A DNA stretch of 64,000 bases from Leptofilum sp965223525 (GCF_965223525.1 NZ_CBDCWX010000004.1:248001-312000); one strand, 5' to 3'. Counted from the first letter of the stretch, positions 41,752-50,953 are shown. Numbers and translations are program-made. The notes: a model not told the origin generated them from the sequence alone.

Positions 41752-44700
41752 TCATTGATACAGCCAAACCCGAAGTAGGGACAACAGTTGCTCGTTGTCT
41801 ACCGGCTTGCTGATGTAGTCTGATGCGCCAGCCTGAATGCACTTTTTGCGATCATCTTTCATGGCTTTGGCCGTAAGTGCGATAATGGGTAGCGATTTAA
41901 AGCGCGAGTTCTGGCGTATGCGACGCATTGCTGCGTAGCCGTCCATTTCGGGCATCATGACGTCCATCAGGATAATGTCCACTTCTGGCGTTTGTTCCAA
42001 CGTTTCAAGGCATTCACGGCCGTTTTCGGCGTACGAAACTTGCATACCTTGTTGCTCAAGCAAGCTGGTAATGGCAAAAATATTGCGTACATCATCATCC
42101 ACAATGAGCGCTTTCTTGCTGGTCAATACCGACTCAATTTGATGAGCTTTTTGCAACATTTTTCTCTTGGCTTGGGGTAGATTGGATTCGACCCGGTGCA
42201 AGAACAGAGCCGTCTCGGCCAGCAGCCGTTCGGGGGAGCGAGCGCCTTTGAGGATGATGGTTTGGGCCAATTTTCTGAGTTGTGTTTCTTCGCGCTTGGT
42301 TAGCTCCTTGCCGGTGTAGATAATGACTGGTGTCTCGCTCAGGAAATCCTCCTTGGCTTCATTTAGAAAAGCCAGACCGGTCATGTCCGGTAGGCGCAAA
42401 TCGAGGACAACGCAATCAAACGATTGGGTTTTGATGTGATGAAGCGCTTCTTTGGCAGTACCAACGGCCGTAATCTCAATATCATCCCCCGCAAGCAACT
42501 CAATAATACTGACCCGGCTATTCTCATCGTCTTCAATGACCAGCAGCGATTTGGACTGGCCTGTGAAAGCCAGCAGAGTATCAAGCGCTTGCCTCAACAT
42601 GTCGCGGGAGACCGGCTTGGGCAACACACCAATAGCACCCTGTTCCAAGCCGCGCAAAGGCTGCGGCTCCACCGAAATAATATGAACCGGAATGTGGCGG
42701 GTCTCGGCATTGTGCTTAAGCAAATCCAGCACCGTCCAGCCGCTCATTGTGGGCAATTGGATGTCCAGCGTAATGGCGTCTGGCTGGAATTGCTTAGTCA
42801 TTGCCAAAGCGGCCTCGCCATGCGTGGCAACCACGCCCTTGAAGCCCCGCTGATGGGTCATATCCAGAAGAATGCGGGCAAAAGCCACGTCATCTTCAAT
42901 AATCAACAACACCGGGTCACCAGGCTGAATGTCATCCCGGTCATCGTTGGCCTCATCGGGCCAGGCGAAGAATTCCAGCTCTCTGACGGCTTCCGGAGCC
43001 AGTTGAGGCAGAGTGGGCTGTTCCCCTTTCGGCGTCTCGCGTTGCGGTGGGCGGGGGCGCATGCGCCCCTTGGATATTGGCAAGTAGAAGGTGAAGGTGC
43101 TGCCCTGGTTTGGGCCGCTACTGGTGAGGCGTAGCTCCCCGTTGAGCAGATGAGCAATTTCCCGGCTGATGGCCAATCCCAGACCAGTGCCGCCATATTG
43201 ACGGCTGATCCCGCCATCTGCTTGCTGGAATGCCTCAAAAATGATTCCCTGTTTATCGGTGGGAACGCCAATGCCAGTATCGCTCACGGAAAATGCCAAG
43301 ACGGATTCGGCCGTGTTTAGAGCAGCGTGGTCGTGGCTCCACCCGCCCGTTGCCGATACGATATTGACAGAGACCTCACCCGCTTCAGTAAACTTAATGG
43401 CATTGCCCAGTAAATTGTGGAGAACTTGTTGCAGGCGTTTTGAGTCAGTGCGAATGGTCTCGGGTAGATTTTCGGCAAGACGGACGGAAAAGCGTAAACT
43501 TTTTTCTTCTGCTTCCTGACGAAAGGCACGTTCCAGGGTCTGGCTCAAGTCAGCAATATTGACAGTACTCATTTCCACCGTAGCGGTTCCGGCTTCAATT
43601 TTGGATATGTCCAAAATCTCGTTGATGAGCGCCAGTAGTTGGCTACCAGAGCTGTGAATTGTGCTGGCATATTCCACCTCTTTGGCGGTTAGGTTGCTAT
43701 CTTTGTTGTCGGACAGAAGTTGGGCCAAAATGAGCAAACTATTTAGTGGTGTTCTGAGTTCGTGAGACATGTTGGACAGAAACTCAGACTTATATTTACT
43801 GGCCAAGGCCAACGCTTCAGCCCTTTGTTCTAATTGGGTTTTGGCGTTTCTCAATTCTTCATGCCGTGCTTTTAATCTTTCCTCCGATTCTTCCAGGCGT
43901 TGCGCCTGCTCTTCCAGTGCCGTATTGGCTGTCTGCAGCTCCTCCTGCTGCACCTCCAGTTCCTCGGCCTGGCTCTGTGACTCTTGCAGTAATTCGGCCA
44001 TACGCTCGCGGGCGCGGGCAGTGTTAAAGGCGATGGCGATATTTTGTAGTACCTTGTCTAAAAAGTTTGTATGATCGGCGTTGAATCTTGCTAATGAACC
44101 CAGTTCCACAACACCCATAACCTGACCCTCGTACAGAAAGGATGAAAGCAGGATATTGCGCGGAGAGGTCTCCCCCAGGCCAGAGTTGACCTTGATATAA
44201 TCGGCGGGAATATCGGTGATGAGAATGGGTTCTTTTTCCAGCGCAGCTTGCCCTACCAGCCCCTGCCCAAATTCAAAATGGTCTGAGAGGTGATCGGGCT
44301 TGGCATAAGCGTAGTTGCCAACCAGGTGTAGAGAGTGCGGGGAACGGCCGTTACCCCCACTAGATTTACGTCCATGACCTGGAACAAGATACAAAGCACC
44401 CACCTGTGCGTTTAGATATTGACACAAATAGCGGATGACATTATTGGCTAACGTGGCGATATCTTGTTGCCCGCGCATTTTGTCACTTAATTCAGCCTGT
44501 CCGGCCGAGAGCCATCTTTGCTTTTCAATCTCCGTACTTGCTTGGGTGAGTTCTGCAGTTCGTTCAACGACCCGTGTTTCCAACTCATCCTGAGCCTGTT
44601 GCAATGCTTCCTCTGCCTGCCTGCGCTCACCAATCTCCTTTTGCAATTGGTTATTTCTCTCAGCCAGGGCATGCTCATTATCGCGGGCACGCTTCAAGGT

Positions 44701-45273
44701 AGTGTTGAGGCCACGAATCGTCAAATCCAGCAGCACTGCAATCATAACAAGCACTGCAGTTCCCATTGCAAAATCAGACATTGGCGACCTACTCCAGACG
44801 GGTTCGGACAGGAGGCCCTGACTTTCAGCATACGCTACACCCGCCCCGCTCAGGATGCTCAACCCGGCAAAGATCGATCCGCCTCGGTTCCCTAGAAGCA
44901 AAGCGGCCGTAGCGATGACTAAGGCCAATCCACCGTAGAAATTAACATTCCCTACGCCCCCATCTAGGATACCCATATAAGTAACCATTCCCCATATGAA
45001 CACGGAAAAGAATATAGCGGTAATTTGAATGTAGCCCTGGCGTATCAAGAACAGCGCAACAAACATCGAAATGCCCATTGTGCCAAGCAATATCCAGGTT
45101 TGTGGTTGCCAGTTTTGTGTCCTAGTGGTTGCAATCAGCGCGTAGATACCATATATCACTGACACCCCCATAAGGACTAATAAGATGATGTTCAGCAGAC
45201 TAGCGACGCGCGTCTTGTCTTCATCGTCCTCAAAAACGGGTGGAGCGAGAATCCGTCTTATATTTGAAACCAT
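41752..45273 (-). CDS. Hybrid sensor histidine kinase with three receiver domains
   Basis: An 1173-residue protein. The N-terminus (APPVFEDDEDKTRVASLLN) precedes about six transmembrane helices (30-205), then a coiled coil, a GAF domain (about 265-425), a second long coiled coil (about 430-495), HisKA with His504 in NMSHELRTPLNSLL, HATPase_c (GGTGLGLAISREIAHLL), and three receiver domains: about 795-910, 920-1035 and 1050-1170 (TLDIQLPTMSGW; VLDLRLPDMTGL; LMDVMMPEMDGY carry the Asps). Several phosphotransfer steps can occur in one chain. It is followed by CheR after one base. Confidence 0.93.
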   Translation of the reverse strand: MVSNIRRILAPPVFEDDEDKTRVASLLNIILLVLMGVSVIYGIYALIATTRTQNWQPQTWILLGTMGISMFVALFLIRQGYIQITAIFFSVFIWGMVTYMGILDGGVGNVNFYGGLALVIATAALLLGNRGGSIFAGLSILSGAGVAYAESQGLLSEPVWSRSPMSDFAMGTAVLVMIAVLLDLTIRGLNTTLKRARDNEHALAERNNQLQKEIGERRQAEEALQQAQDELETRVVERTAELTQASTEIEKQRWLSAGQAELSDKMRGQQDIATLANNVIRYLCQYLNAQVGALYLVPGHGRKSSGGNGRSPHSLHLVGNYAYAKPDHLSDHFEFGQGLVGQAALEKEPILITDIPADYIKVNSGLGETSPRNILLSSFLYEGQVMGVVELGSLARFNADHTNFLDKVLQNIAIAFNTARARERMAELLQESQSQAEELEVQQEELQTANTALEEQAQRLEESEERLKARHEELRNAKTQLEQRAEALALASKYKSEFLSNMSHELRTPLNSLLILAQLLSDNKDSNLTAKEVEYASTIHSSGSQLLALINEILDISKIEAGTATVEMSTVNIADLSQTLERAFRQEAEEKSLRFSVRLAENLPETIRTDSKRLQQVLHNLLGNAIKFTEAGEVSVNIVSATGGWSHDHAALNTAESVLAFSVSDTGIGVPTDKQGIIFEAFQQADGGISRQYGGTGLGLAISREIAHLLNGELRLTSSGPNQGSTFTFYLPISKGRMRPRPPQRETPKGEQPTLPQLAPEAVRELEFFAWPDEANDDRDDIQPGDPVLLIIEDDVAFARILLDMTHQRGFKGVVATHGEAALAMTKQFQPDAITLDIQLPTMSGWTVLDLLKHNAETRHIPVHIISVEPQPLRGLEQGAIGVLPKPVSRDMLRQALDTLLAFTGQSKSLLVIEDDENSRVSIIELLAGDDIEITAVGTAKEALHHIKTQSFDCVVLDLRLPDMTGLAFLNEAKEDFLSETPVIIYTGKELTKREETQLRKLAQTIILKGARSPERLLAETALFLHRVESNLPQAKRKMLQKAHQIESVLTSKKALIVDDDVRNIFAITSLLEQQGMQVSYAENGRECLETLEQTPEVDIILMDVMMPEMDGYAAMRRIRQNSRFKSLPIIALTAKAMKDDRKKCIQAGASDYISKPVDNEQLLSLLRVWLYQ

Positions 45274-45316
45274 CTATCACCTCTGTTTTTTAACAGGTAG
45301 ATCGCACGCTTATTCA

Positions 45317-47779
45317 TTATTCATTCAGCGCTTGGGCCACAACTTTTGCCAGTTGTTGCCCAGAAAGTGGCTTGGGCAACCAGGCCACAACACCCATTTC
45401 CAATAATTTCTTTCCCTTCTCTTCCAATGGGTAGCCAGTGATAACGATCATCTTGAGGTCTGGATTTTTTTTGCGTAATGTCTTGTACAAAGCTGCCCCG
45501 CCCATCCCCGGCATAACCAGATCGCTCAACACAAGAGCAATGGTTTCTCCACGCTCAGCAAACAACCGCAACGCTTCTTCACCGTTGGATGCCTCCAGAG
45601 CTTCATATCCCAATACTTCCAGTGCATCACACATGGCGTCGCGTGCTGCGTCATTGTCCTCAACAACCAGAATTGTTTCACCTTTCCCCCAAGAGGGAAG
45701 GCTAGCACCAACATTGGGGTCTAGTGGCGCCGTGCTGGCAAATTTGAGTGCTGGCAGGTAAATCGTAAACGTCGTTCCCTGCCCTGATTGGCTAGAAACG
45801 TTAATATGTCCGCCATGCTGCCGCACAATCCCGTACACTTGGGCCAATCCCAACCCAGTGCCTTGCCCCGGTGGCTTCGTTGTAAAAAAGGGTTCAAAAA
45901 TATGGGCCAGATGATCTGTGTTTATACCTGTGCCGGTGTCAGAAATAGCGATCTTGATCCAATTGCCGGTAGCCATGTCTGGCAGCGGCAGTTTCTGCCC
46001 GCCTCTAAGCCTGAAGTGCGAAAGATCAATTAGTAGTTCTCCCCCTTCAGGCATAGCATCACGCGCATTGACGCTCAGGTTCATAATAACTTGCTGCAAA
46101 CGTGTCGGATCGGCACTGAGACCATATTCCCCTGGCTCGTAATTCAAATTTACAGCAATGGTTTCTGGCAAGGTGCGCTCTAATAACTTCAGCAATTCCT
46201 TGAGCAAGGGCAAAAGCTCGATGGGCGAGCGTTCCATTACCGAGCGACGGCTAAAATCTAATATCTGGCCAATGAGGTGTGTTGCCCGGTTGCTTTGCGT
46301 GTGAATGGTGATCAGTCGTTCTTGATTTTTGGGAGACAAATTAGACGTTTTCAGAACAAGCTGGGAATAAAGCGTGATGACGGCCATGATATTGTTAAAA
46401 TCATGGGCAACGCCAGCGGCTAACTGGCCAACGGTAGCCAGACGTTCTTGAACTTGCTGGTATTCTAGTCGTTCGCGCTCTTCGCTAACATCGCGTAAGA
46501 TGAGCACCCAACTATCTGCGCGTAATCCTGATTCTAAAGGTTGTATGGCTAACTCGAAAAATTTCCGTTTGTCGGCCATCTCTAACTCTTGCCAGGGATA
46601 ATCGACCGTTGCTTTCTCCAACAAATTTGCCAATTGGTATTCACCTAAATTGACGAGCACATCGCCTACAGTTGCTCCCGACAGATTTTCCGCCAGCCGT
46701 TGGCCAATGGGGTTCATTAACCGGATACGATGCTCGGCGTCGAGCAGTAGAACACCTTCCGGCAAGGTGTCTAGAATTTCTTGTAGCAGTTGGTTTTGTC
46801 GCTTGTTTTCTTGATCCAGGTGGGCGTTTTCCAGGGCGATAGCTGCTGCGTTGGCAAATATGGAAAAGGCAGGCACATCGGTTTCCCACAGCTCATCGCC
46901 AGACACAAACAGTAGCCCAAACGATTTTTCGCTGACAATAAGGGGAGCACCAATGATTTGCTTGCCGCCCAGTGCCGACAATATCTGTTGAGCTGGGGCT
47001 TCTGAATCTGGGTATTGCTCGTTGAAACGGTGCATGTCGTCAGCTGCAAAAAAGGTGGGTGTTTGGTTGGCCAATATTCTGGCGCATAGTGTGCCATTTT
47101 TTATCGGGAAACGATTGCGGATGGATAGTCCGGACAATGTTTCGGCCAGGGCGATTTCACCTGTGCTACCGGTGAGATGCGCTATTTCCAGATAGTTGTC
47201 TTCCTCGGTTAGGGTTAAAATTGCTGTGCGACAGCCAATTTCTTCTATTTCTTTGCCGATGGTGTTATAGATTTCGTTGAGGGTGTGGACGCGCTGTACC
47301 GCCTGGGCTGCCTGGCTGAGTGCGAGTAAAAAGCGTTGGGAATGGGCGATTTCTTGGAGTGAGCGGTGCAGGGCTTGTTCGGCTTGTATGCGCTGTATTT
47401 GTTCGTCTCTTTCGCGCAGGGCGCGTTTTACCACGGGGCCTAGCCGGGAAAGGCGGTCTTTCAGGACAAAGTCGGTTGCACCAGCCTTTAGGGCTTCAAC
47501 GGCCGTTTCCTCCCCCAGCGTTCCCGAAACCAAAATAAAGGGTGCAGTCAGGTTAAATTCCAGATAGTTTTTCAACGCCGTCAGGCCGTCAAAGGTTGGC
47601 AAATTGTAGTCGGCTATGAGCAAGTCGAAGGAGTCGGTTTGTAAACAGTTTAGAAACGCTGCCTGCGTTTCTACGCGCTTCCAGGAGCATTCAAAGCCTG
47701 CATCCTCCAGCATGGCAATTTCCAGTTCAGAATCATAGGGATTGTCTTCTAAAATGAGTAGATGTATTTCTTTGTTCAC
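45317..47779 (-). CDS. Hybrid histidine kinase (REC-GAF-PAS-HisKA-HATPase-REC)
   Basis: An 820-residue soluble kinase and the first gene of the signalling run. An N-terminal receiver (LLILEDNPYDSELEIAMLED; Asp in LLIADYNLPTFDGLTA) is followed by a GAF domain (about 150-320), a PAS domain (about 335-440, EGVLLLDAEHRIRLMNPIG), a HisKA variant with His459 in GVAHDFNNIMAVITLY (NtrB-like), HATPase_c (GTGLGLAQVYGIVRQHGG) and a C-terminal receiver (VVEDNDAARDAMCDALEVLG; LVLSDLVMPGMGG). It has a receiver at each end, so it can be both fed by and feed other kinases. Confidence 0.93.
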   Translation of the reverse strand: MNKEIHLLILEDNPYDSELEIAMLEDAGFECSWKRVETQAAFLNCLQTDSFDLLIADYNLPTFDGLTALKNYLEFNLTAPFILVSGTLGEETAVEALKAGATDFVLKDRLSRLGPVVKRALRERDEQIQRIQAEQALHRSLQEIAHSQRFLLALSQAAQAVQRVHTLNEIYNTIGKEIEEIGCRTAILTLTEEDNYLEIAHLTGSTGEIALAETLSGLSIRNRFPIKNGTLCARILANQTPTFFAADDMHRFNEQYPDSEAPAQQILSALGGKQIIGAPLIVSEKSFGLLFVSGDELWETDVPAFSIFANAAAIALENAHLDQENKRQNQLLQEILDTLPEGVLLLDAEHRIRLMNPIGQRLAENLSGATVGDVLVNLGEYQLANLLEKATVDYPWQELEMADKRKFFELAIQPLESGLRADSWVLILRDVSEERERLEYQQVQERLATVGQLAAGVAHDFNNIMAVITLYSQLVLKTSNLSPKNQERLITIHTQSNRATHLIGQILDFSRRSVMERSPIELLPLLKELLKLLERTLPETIAVNLNYEPGEYGLSADPTRLQQVIMNLSVNARDAMPEGGELLIDLSHFRLRGGQKLPLPDMATGNWIKIAISDTGTGINTDHLAHIFEPFFTTKPPGQGTGLGLAQVYGIVRQHGGHINVSSQSGQGTTFTIYLPALKFASTAPLDPNVGASLPSWGKGETILVVEDNDAARDAMCDALEVLGYEALEASNGEEALRLFAERGETIALVLSDLVMPGMGGAALYKTLRKKNPDLKMIVITGYPLEEKGKKLLEMGVVAWLPKPLSGQQLAKVVAQALNE

Positions 47780-47818
47780 TGGTGTCTCCTAACCGGGAAC
47801 AGAACAGATTGTAACTTT

Positions 47819-47965
47819 TCAGCGGCACAATGTCTGTGTTTCATACTTGTTTATCATCCATTGGTATTGTGCGCGGGGGTTCATTAAATGAGCGGCACGC
47901 GTTTCCTCTTCATCGGCAAAAGCAGGGAAGGACAAAAAAGAGAGAATATAGTTCGCTGCATTCAT
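47819..47965 (-). CDS. Possible 48-residue small protein
   Basis: An ORF starting at ATG 47965 with GGAG about 11 bases upstream: MNAANYILSFLSFPAFADEE, then ETRAAHLMNPRAQYQWMINK and YETQTLCR. The middle (PAFADEEETRAAHLMN) resembles the start of the hybrid kinase at 45273 (PPVFEDDEDKTRVASLLN), which precedes its first membrane helix. It may be a remnant of a duplicated kinase 5' end or a small protein in its own right. The spacing of the ribosome-binding site is not ideal. Confidence 0.35.
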   Translation of the reverse strand: MNAANYILSFLSFPAFADEEETRAAHLMNPRAQYQWMINKYETQTLCR

Positions 47966-48065
47966 GATTTCGAGTCTCCGAAAGCCGCAGTTTGCCAGAG
48001 CGACTTTTGTCAAAGGAGGGGCATTATAACAAACCTTTAATGCTAGTGCCCTATTCCTAAACCGC

Positions 48066-48095
48066 TTGTATACTTGATCTTGGCATAGTGATAAT
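48066..48095 (+). promoter_or_regulatory. Probable promoter of the phosphofructokinase gene
   Basis: TTGTAT (48066-48071), an 18-base spacer and GATAAT (48090-48095). The predicted transcript would start near 48102, leaving a 12-base leader that includes AAGGGAG before ATG. The boxes each deviate by one to two bases from consensus. Confidence 0.45.
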
Positions 48096-48113
48096 GAACG
48101 AAGGGAGTGGTTG

Positions 48114-49214
48114 ATGGAGATGAAGCGAATTGCAATTAACACGGGCGGCGGTGATGCGCCTGGTTTAAATGCTGTGATACGAGCGATCGTTTTGGCTGCC
48201 ACGCAGCGCGGCTGGGAATGCGTGGGTATTCGGGATGGTTACAATGGGTTGCTAATGCCTGAAAATTATCCTGAAGGTGGCCTAATGACCCTGACGCCGG
48301 ATTCGGTGCGGGGCATTACTCATCTGGGCGGTACCATTTTAGGCACCACCAACCGGGGCAACCCGCTAGCGTACCCGGTTTTGGGGGAAGATGGCCAATA
48401 TCATGAGATTGATCGATCGGACGAACTGCTAGACGCATTTGCGGAGCAGAAGCTGGATGCGCTGATCGCCATCGGCGGGGATGGCTCTTTGGCTATTGCA
48501 GGCGCATTGGCGGCCAAGGGGTTGCGCGTTGTGGGCGTGCCTAAAACGATTGATAATGATTTGGATAAGACGGTGGCGACGTTTGGCTTTAATACGGCCG
48601 TCTATTTTGCCACCGAATGTATAGACCGCCTGCATACAACGGCCGCTTCGCATCAGCGCATTATGGTGGTGGAAGTGATGGGTCGGTACGCGGGCTGGAT
48701 TGCGCTTAATTCCGGGGTAGCTGGTACGGCCGATGCCATCTTGCTGCCAGAGATTCCCTACGACATCAACAAAGTTGCCGAAAAAATCCAAAAAAGGTCG
48801 TCCAGAGGGCGCGATTTTTCAATTGTGGTCGTAGCTGAGGGGGCAAAACCGATTGGCGGCGATTTGACCATCATTGGCAAGGCGGTGGGGCAAGCGGAGC
48901 GTTTGGGCGGCATTGGCCACAAAGTTGGCGCAGAGCTGCAAGCGCTCACTGGCAAAGAGACGCGCGTGGTGGTGCTAGGGCATCTGCTACGCGGTGGCAA
49001 GCCCACCGCCTACGATCGCTTGCTCTCGCTCCGTTTTGGGGCAGCTGCTGTTCGATCCCTGGTTGAAGGGCAAACTGGTGTGATGGTAGCCCTGGACCCG
49101 CCAACTGTGAATTATGTGCCATTGGCAGACGTGGCTGGCCGCATGAAACGAGTGCCGCTCGATTGCGACACGATTTTAACGGGTCGTGATTTGGGCATTA
49201 GCTTTGGGGATTGA
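48114..49214 (+). CDS. pfkA: 6-phosphofructokinase
   Basis: A 366-residue enzyme that phosphorylates fructose 6-phosphate in glycolysis. Motifs: INTGGGDAPGLNAVIRA at the N-terminus, IAIGGDGSLAIAG, VPKTIDNDLDKT with the catalytic Asp, and VEVMGRYAGWIAL. The Gly in GGDGS usually goes with ATP, while the Lys in PKTIDND is the residue found in diphosphate-dependent enzymes; such mixed signatures occur in group III PFKs, many of which use ATP. The phosphate donor is therefore uncertain. ATG 48114 follows GGGAG; TTG 48111 and ATG 48120 are alternatives. Confidence 0.92.
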   Translation: MEMKRIAINTGGGDAPGLNAVIRAIVLAATQRGWECVGIRDGYNGLLMPENYPEGGLMTLTPDSVRGITHLGGTILGTTNRGNPLAYPVLGEDGQYHEIDRSDELLDAFAEQKLDALIAIGGDGSLAIAGALAAKGLRVVGVPKTIDNDLDKTVATFGFNTAVYFATECIDRLHTTAASHQRIMVVEVMGRYAGWIALNSGVAGTADAILLPEIPYDINKVAEKIQKRSSRGRDFSIVVVAEGAKPIGGDLTIIGKAVGQAERLGGIGHKVGAELQALTGKETRVVVLGHLLRGGKPTAYDRLLSLRFGAAAVRSLVEGQTGVMVALDPPTVNYVPLADVAGRMKRVPLDCDTILTGRDLGISFGD

Positions 49215-49253
49215 TTCCGGTACAGAAAAAGCTTCTTGGAATAATTTTATTGT

Positions 49254-49982
49254 ATGGCTTTAACACAACAACGACGCGCCATTTTTCATCTGCTGGATGA
49301 AAAAAATCCGGCAGACGGGATGGCGAGCTATTTTGCTTTTCATCATCCAGACAACCGCACAATTTTACGGCCGTATCCCTACGCTGCCATTCGTGCCCAG
49401 GGGTACGTGGCACTTTCTCGCACGGGGATGGATTTGTTTCGGCCGTTTGTCACCCTGCGCTTGCCCATCCACGATATGCAAACCAGCACAAACGTTATTT
49501 ATGAGGCGATTGATGCGGGAACGGCCGTCATTCTCAATGCGCCGGCCCGTTATGCGCCACTGCTGCACGCCTTGTTTGAAGTCCAGTCGGAAGAGCAGCT
49601 CAGTTTGTACCGGTTACGGCCGTCTCACTTCGAGCCAATCATCAATGTGCTGGTAACGCAGGATACCGCACCTAACGGCCTACCCCGCTTTTCCATCCGT
49701 GACCGGGACAGTGGCGTTATTGGCGCGTCGGCCACGCTCAACTGGCAATCCCCCAATTTTGCCGAGATTGGCGTAACCACCAAATCCGGCTATCGTCGGC
49801 GGGGCTGGGGGCGCAGTGTGGTGTCGGCAATGGCAAATTATTTGTTGGAAAACGGCCGTATCCCCCTCTACGTCGTGGCACAAAACAATGAGGCCTCCAT
49901 ACAGCTTGCTGAGAGCGTCGGCTTCACCGACACAGGCGCGCGCGAAACGTTGATCCAGGCCGTTCTTAAACCCCAACCATAA
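49254..49982 (+). CDS. GNAT family acetyltransferase
   Basis: A 242-residue protein. The first 140 residues are a poorly conserved N-terminal domain; the C-terminal half is the GNAT fold (GVIGASATLNW, AEIGVTTKSGYRRRGWGRSV with the acetyl-CoA pyrophosphate loop RRRGWG, then PLYVVAQNNEASIQLAESVG). The layout matches two-domain N-acetyltransferases with unknown acceptors. There is no Shine-Dalgarno; TAATTT lies six bases before ATG, which may mean a leaderless transcript. It follows pfkA by 39 bases. Confidence 0.82.
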   Translation: MALTQQRRAIFHLLDEKNPADGMASYFAFHHPDNRTILRPYPYAAIRAQGYVALSRTGMDLFRPFVTLRLPIHDMQTSTNVIYEAIDAGTAVILNAPARYAPLLHALFEVQSEEQLSLYRLRPSHFEPIINVLVTQDTAPNGLPRFSIRDRDSGVIGASATLNWQSPNFAEIGVTTKSGYRRRGWGRSVVSAMANYLLENGRIPLYVVAQNNEASIQLAESVGFTDTGARETLIQAVLKPQP

Positions 49983-50114
49983 CCTTTTTCCCCTGTAAAA
50001 CTTTTTCATCAGGTTTCACGTTCTATTCATAGACATCCCCCCGCTGGAATGTTAATTTTTGTATCAGCATGAGCGGTACAGGAATTAAAGTAAGCGAAGT
50101 ATTGTAATTTTTTT

Positions 50115-50158
50115 GCAAAGCGCCGTGACCCTTGCCGCTAGGGTTCGGTGCTTTTTGC
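50115..50158 (+). terminator. Hairpin in the cold-shock gene leader or terminator of the upstream unit
   Basis: GCAAAGCGCCGTGACCCT (50115-50132) pairs imperfectly with AGGGTTCGGTGCTTTTTGC (50140-50158) around a six-base loop. The T run at its right side resembles a Rho-independent terminator for the GNAT gene, but it lies only about 30 bases before the cold-shock gene and could be a leader structure. The gap 49983-50114 is AT-rich with no gene. Confidence 0.45.
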
Positions 50159-50186
50159 GTCTCGTACTCAACGCGGAGGTAACAGA

Positions 50187-50417
50187 ATGAGTAAACAAAC
50201 AGGTATGGTGAAATGGTTTAGTCGGTTGAAAGGATATGGGTTCATCAATCCCGATGATGGTGGGCAAGAAGTGTTTGTACATTATTCTGCCATTGAGGGC
50301 GACGGTTACCGGAACTTATACGAAGGTGATCGGGTTGATTTTGAACTGGTTGACAAAGGACGCGGCCCGCAGGCACAAAGCGTAACGGCACGGCGCAGCT
50401 TTGGCCCTACCGAGTAA
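50187..50417 (+). CDS. Cold-shock domain protein
   Basis: A 76-residue single cold-shock domain, a nucleic-acid chaperone binding single-stranded RNA and DNA. RNP1 is KGYGFINPDDG and RNP2 is VFVHYSAI; the start TGMVKWFSRLKG is typical although Ser replaces the more common Asn. GGAGG ten bases before ATG 50187 fixes the start; longer readings add a non-conserved tail. It is flanked by hairpins on both sides, so it is probably a single-gene unit, as is common for csp genes. Confidence 0.93.
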   Translation: MSKQTGMVKWFSRLKGYGFINPDDGGQEVFVHYSAIEGDGYRNLYEGDRVDFELVDKGRGPQAQSVTARRSFGPTE

Positions 50418-50441
50418 ACGAGCACAAACCTAAAACGTAAG

Positions 50442-50487
50442 AATCCCTTTGGAATCCTGCATTTTACTCCGAAGGGATTTTTTATTT
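50442..50487 (+). terminator. Rho-independent terminator after the cold-shock gene
   Basis: AATCCCTTTGGA (50442-50453) pairs with TCCGAAGGGATT (50468-50479), one mismatch, followed directly by TTTTTATTTT. Well placed 25 bases after the stop codon. Confidence 0.85.
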
Positions 50488-50545
50488 TAGTGCCTAATTT
50501 GGGAATGGTTCTTACCGACTATTTACCTAGCACAGTAGCTTTTTT

Positions 50546-50551
50546 TACAAT
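50546..50551 (+). promoter_or_regulatory. -10 box of the response regulator gene, leaderless arrangement
   Basis: TACAAT ends exactly six bases before ATG 50558, the same spacing as for uvrC and lspA, and no Shine-Dalgarno is present. A -35 box is not evident in the T-rich stretch upstream. Confidence 0.55.
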
Positions 50552-50557
50552 AACTTC

Positions 50558-50953
50558 ATGGATGCCAACTCATCGAACCACGAGCCAAAAATATTAGTTG
50601 TAGATGATGAACAATCTCTGGTTAACCTGTGCTTGCTCATTTTGGAGCAGGCTGGCTACAACGTGCGTGGTGCATTAAGTGGCAAGCAGGCATTGCAAAT
50701 GGTGGGGGATGAGGTGCCAGACCTGATTTTGCTGGATGTGATGATGCCCGGCATGACCGGTATTGAAGTGTGCCGCAGGATTCGAGAGACAATGACAACG
50801 GAACGGCCGTACATCCTCATGTACACTGCCGATGATCGTCAATACACCAAAACCGAGAGCCTCGATGCTGGAGCCAACGACCTTATCTCCAAAGACACCC
50901 CAATTTTTGACCTGCCCAACAAAATTCAGAGTTATCTTTCGCCTACAGCTTAG
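50558..50953 (+). CDS. Single-domain response regulator (REC)
   Basis: A 131-residue receiver domain without an output domain. The acidic pair is in ILVVDDEQSLV, the phosphoacceptor Asp in LILLDVMMPGMTGIEV, the Thr in MYTADD, and the conserved Lys in LISKDTP. Such stand-alone receivers carry phosphate between kinases or bind a target protein; the kinase cluster about 3 kb upstream is a candidate partner. It ends within a 22-base tandem repeat shared with the convergent gene. Confidence 0.9.
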   Translation: MDANSSNHEPKILVVDDEQSLVNLCLLILEQAGYNVRGALSGKQALQMVGDEVPDLILLDVMMPGMTGIEVCRRIRETMTTERPYILMYTADDRQYTKTESLDAGANDLISKDTPIFDLPNKIQSYLSPTA

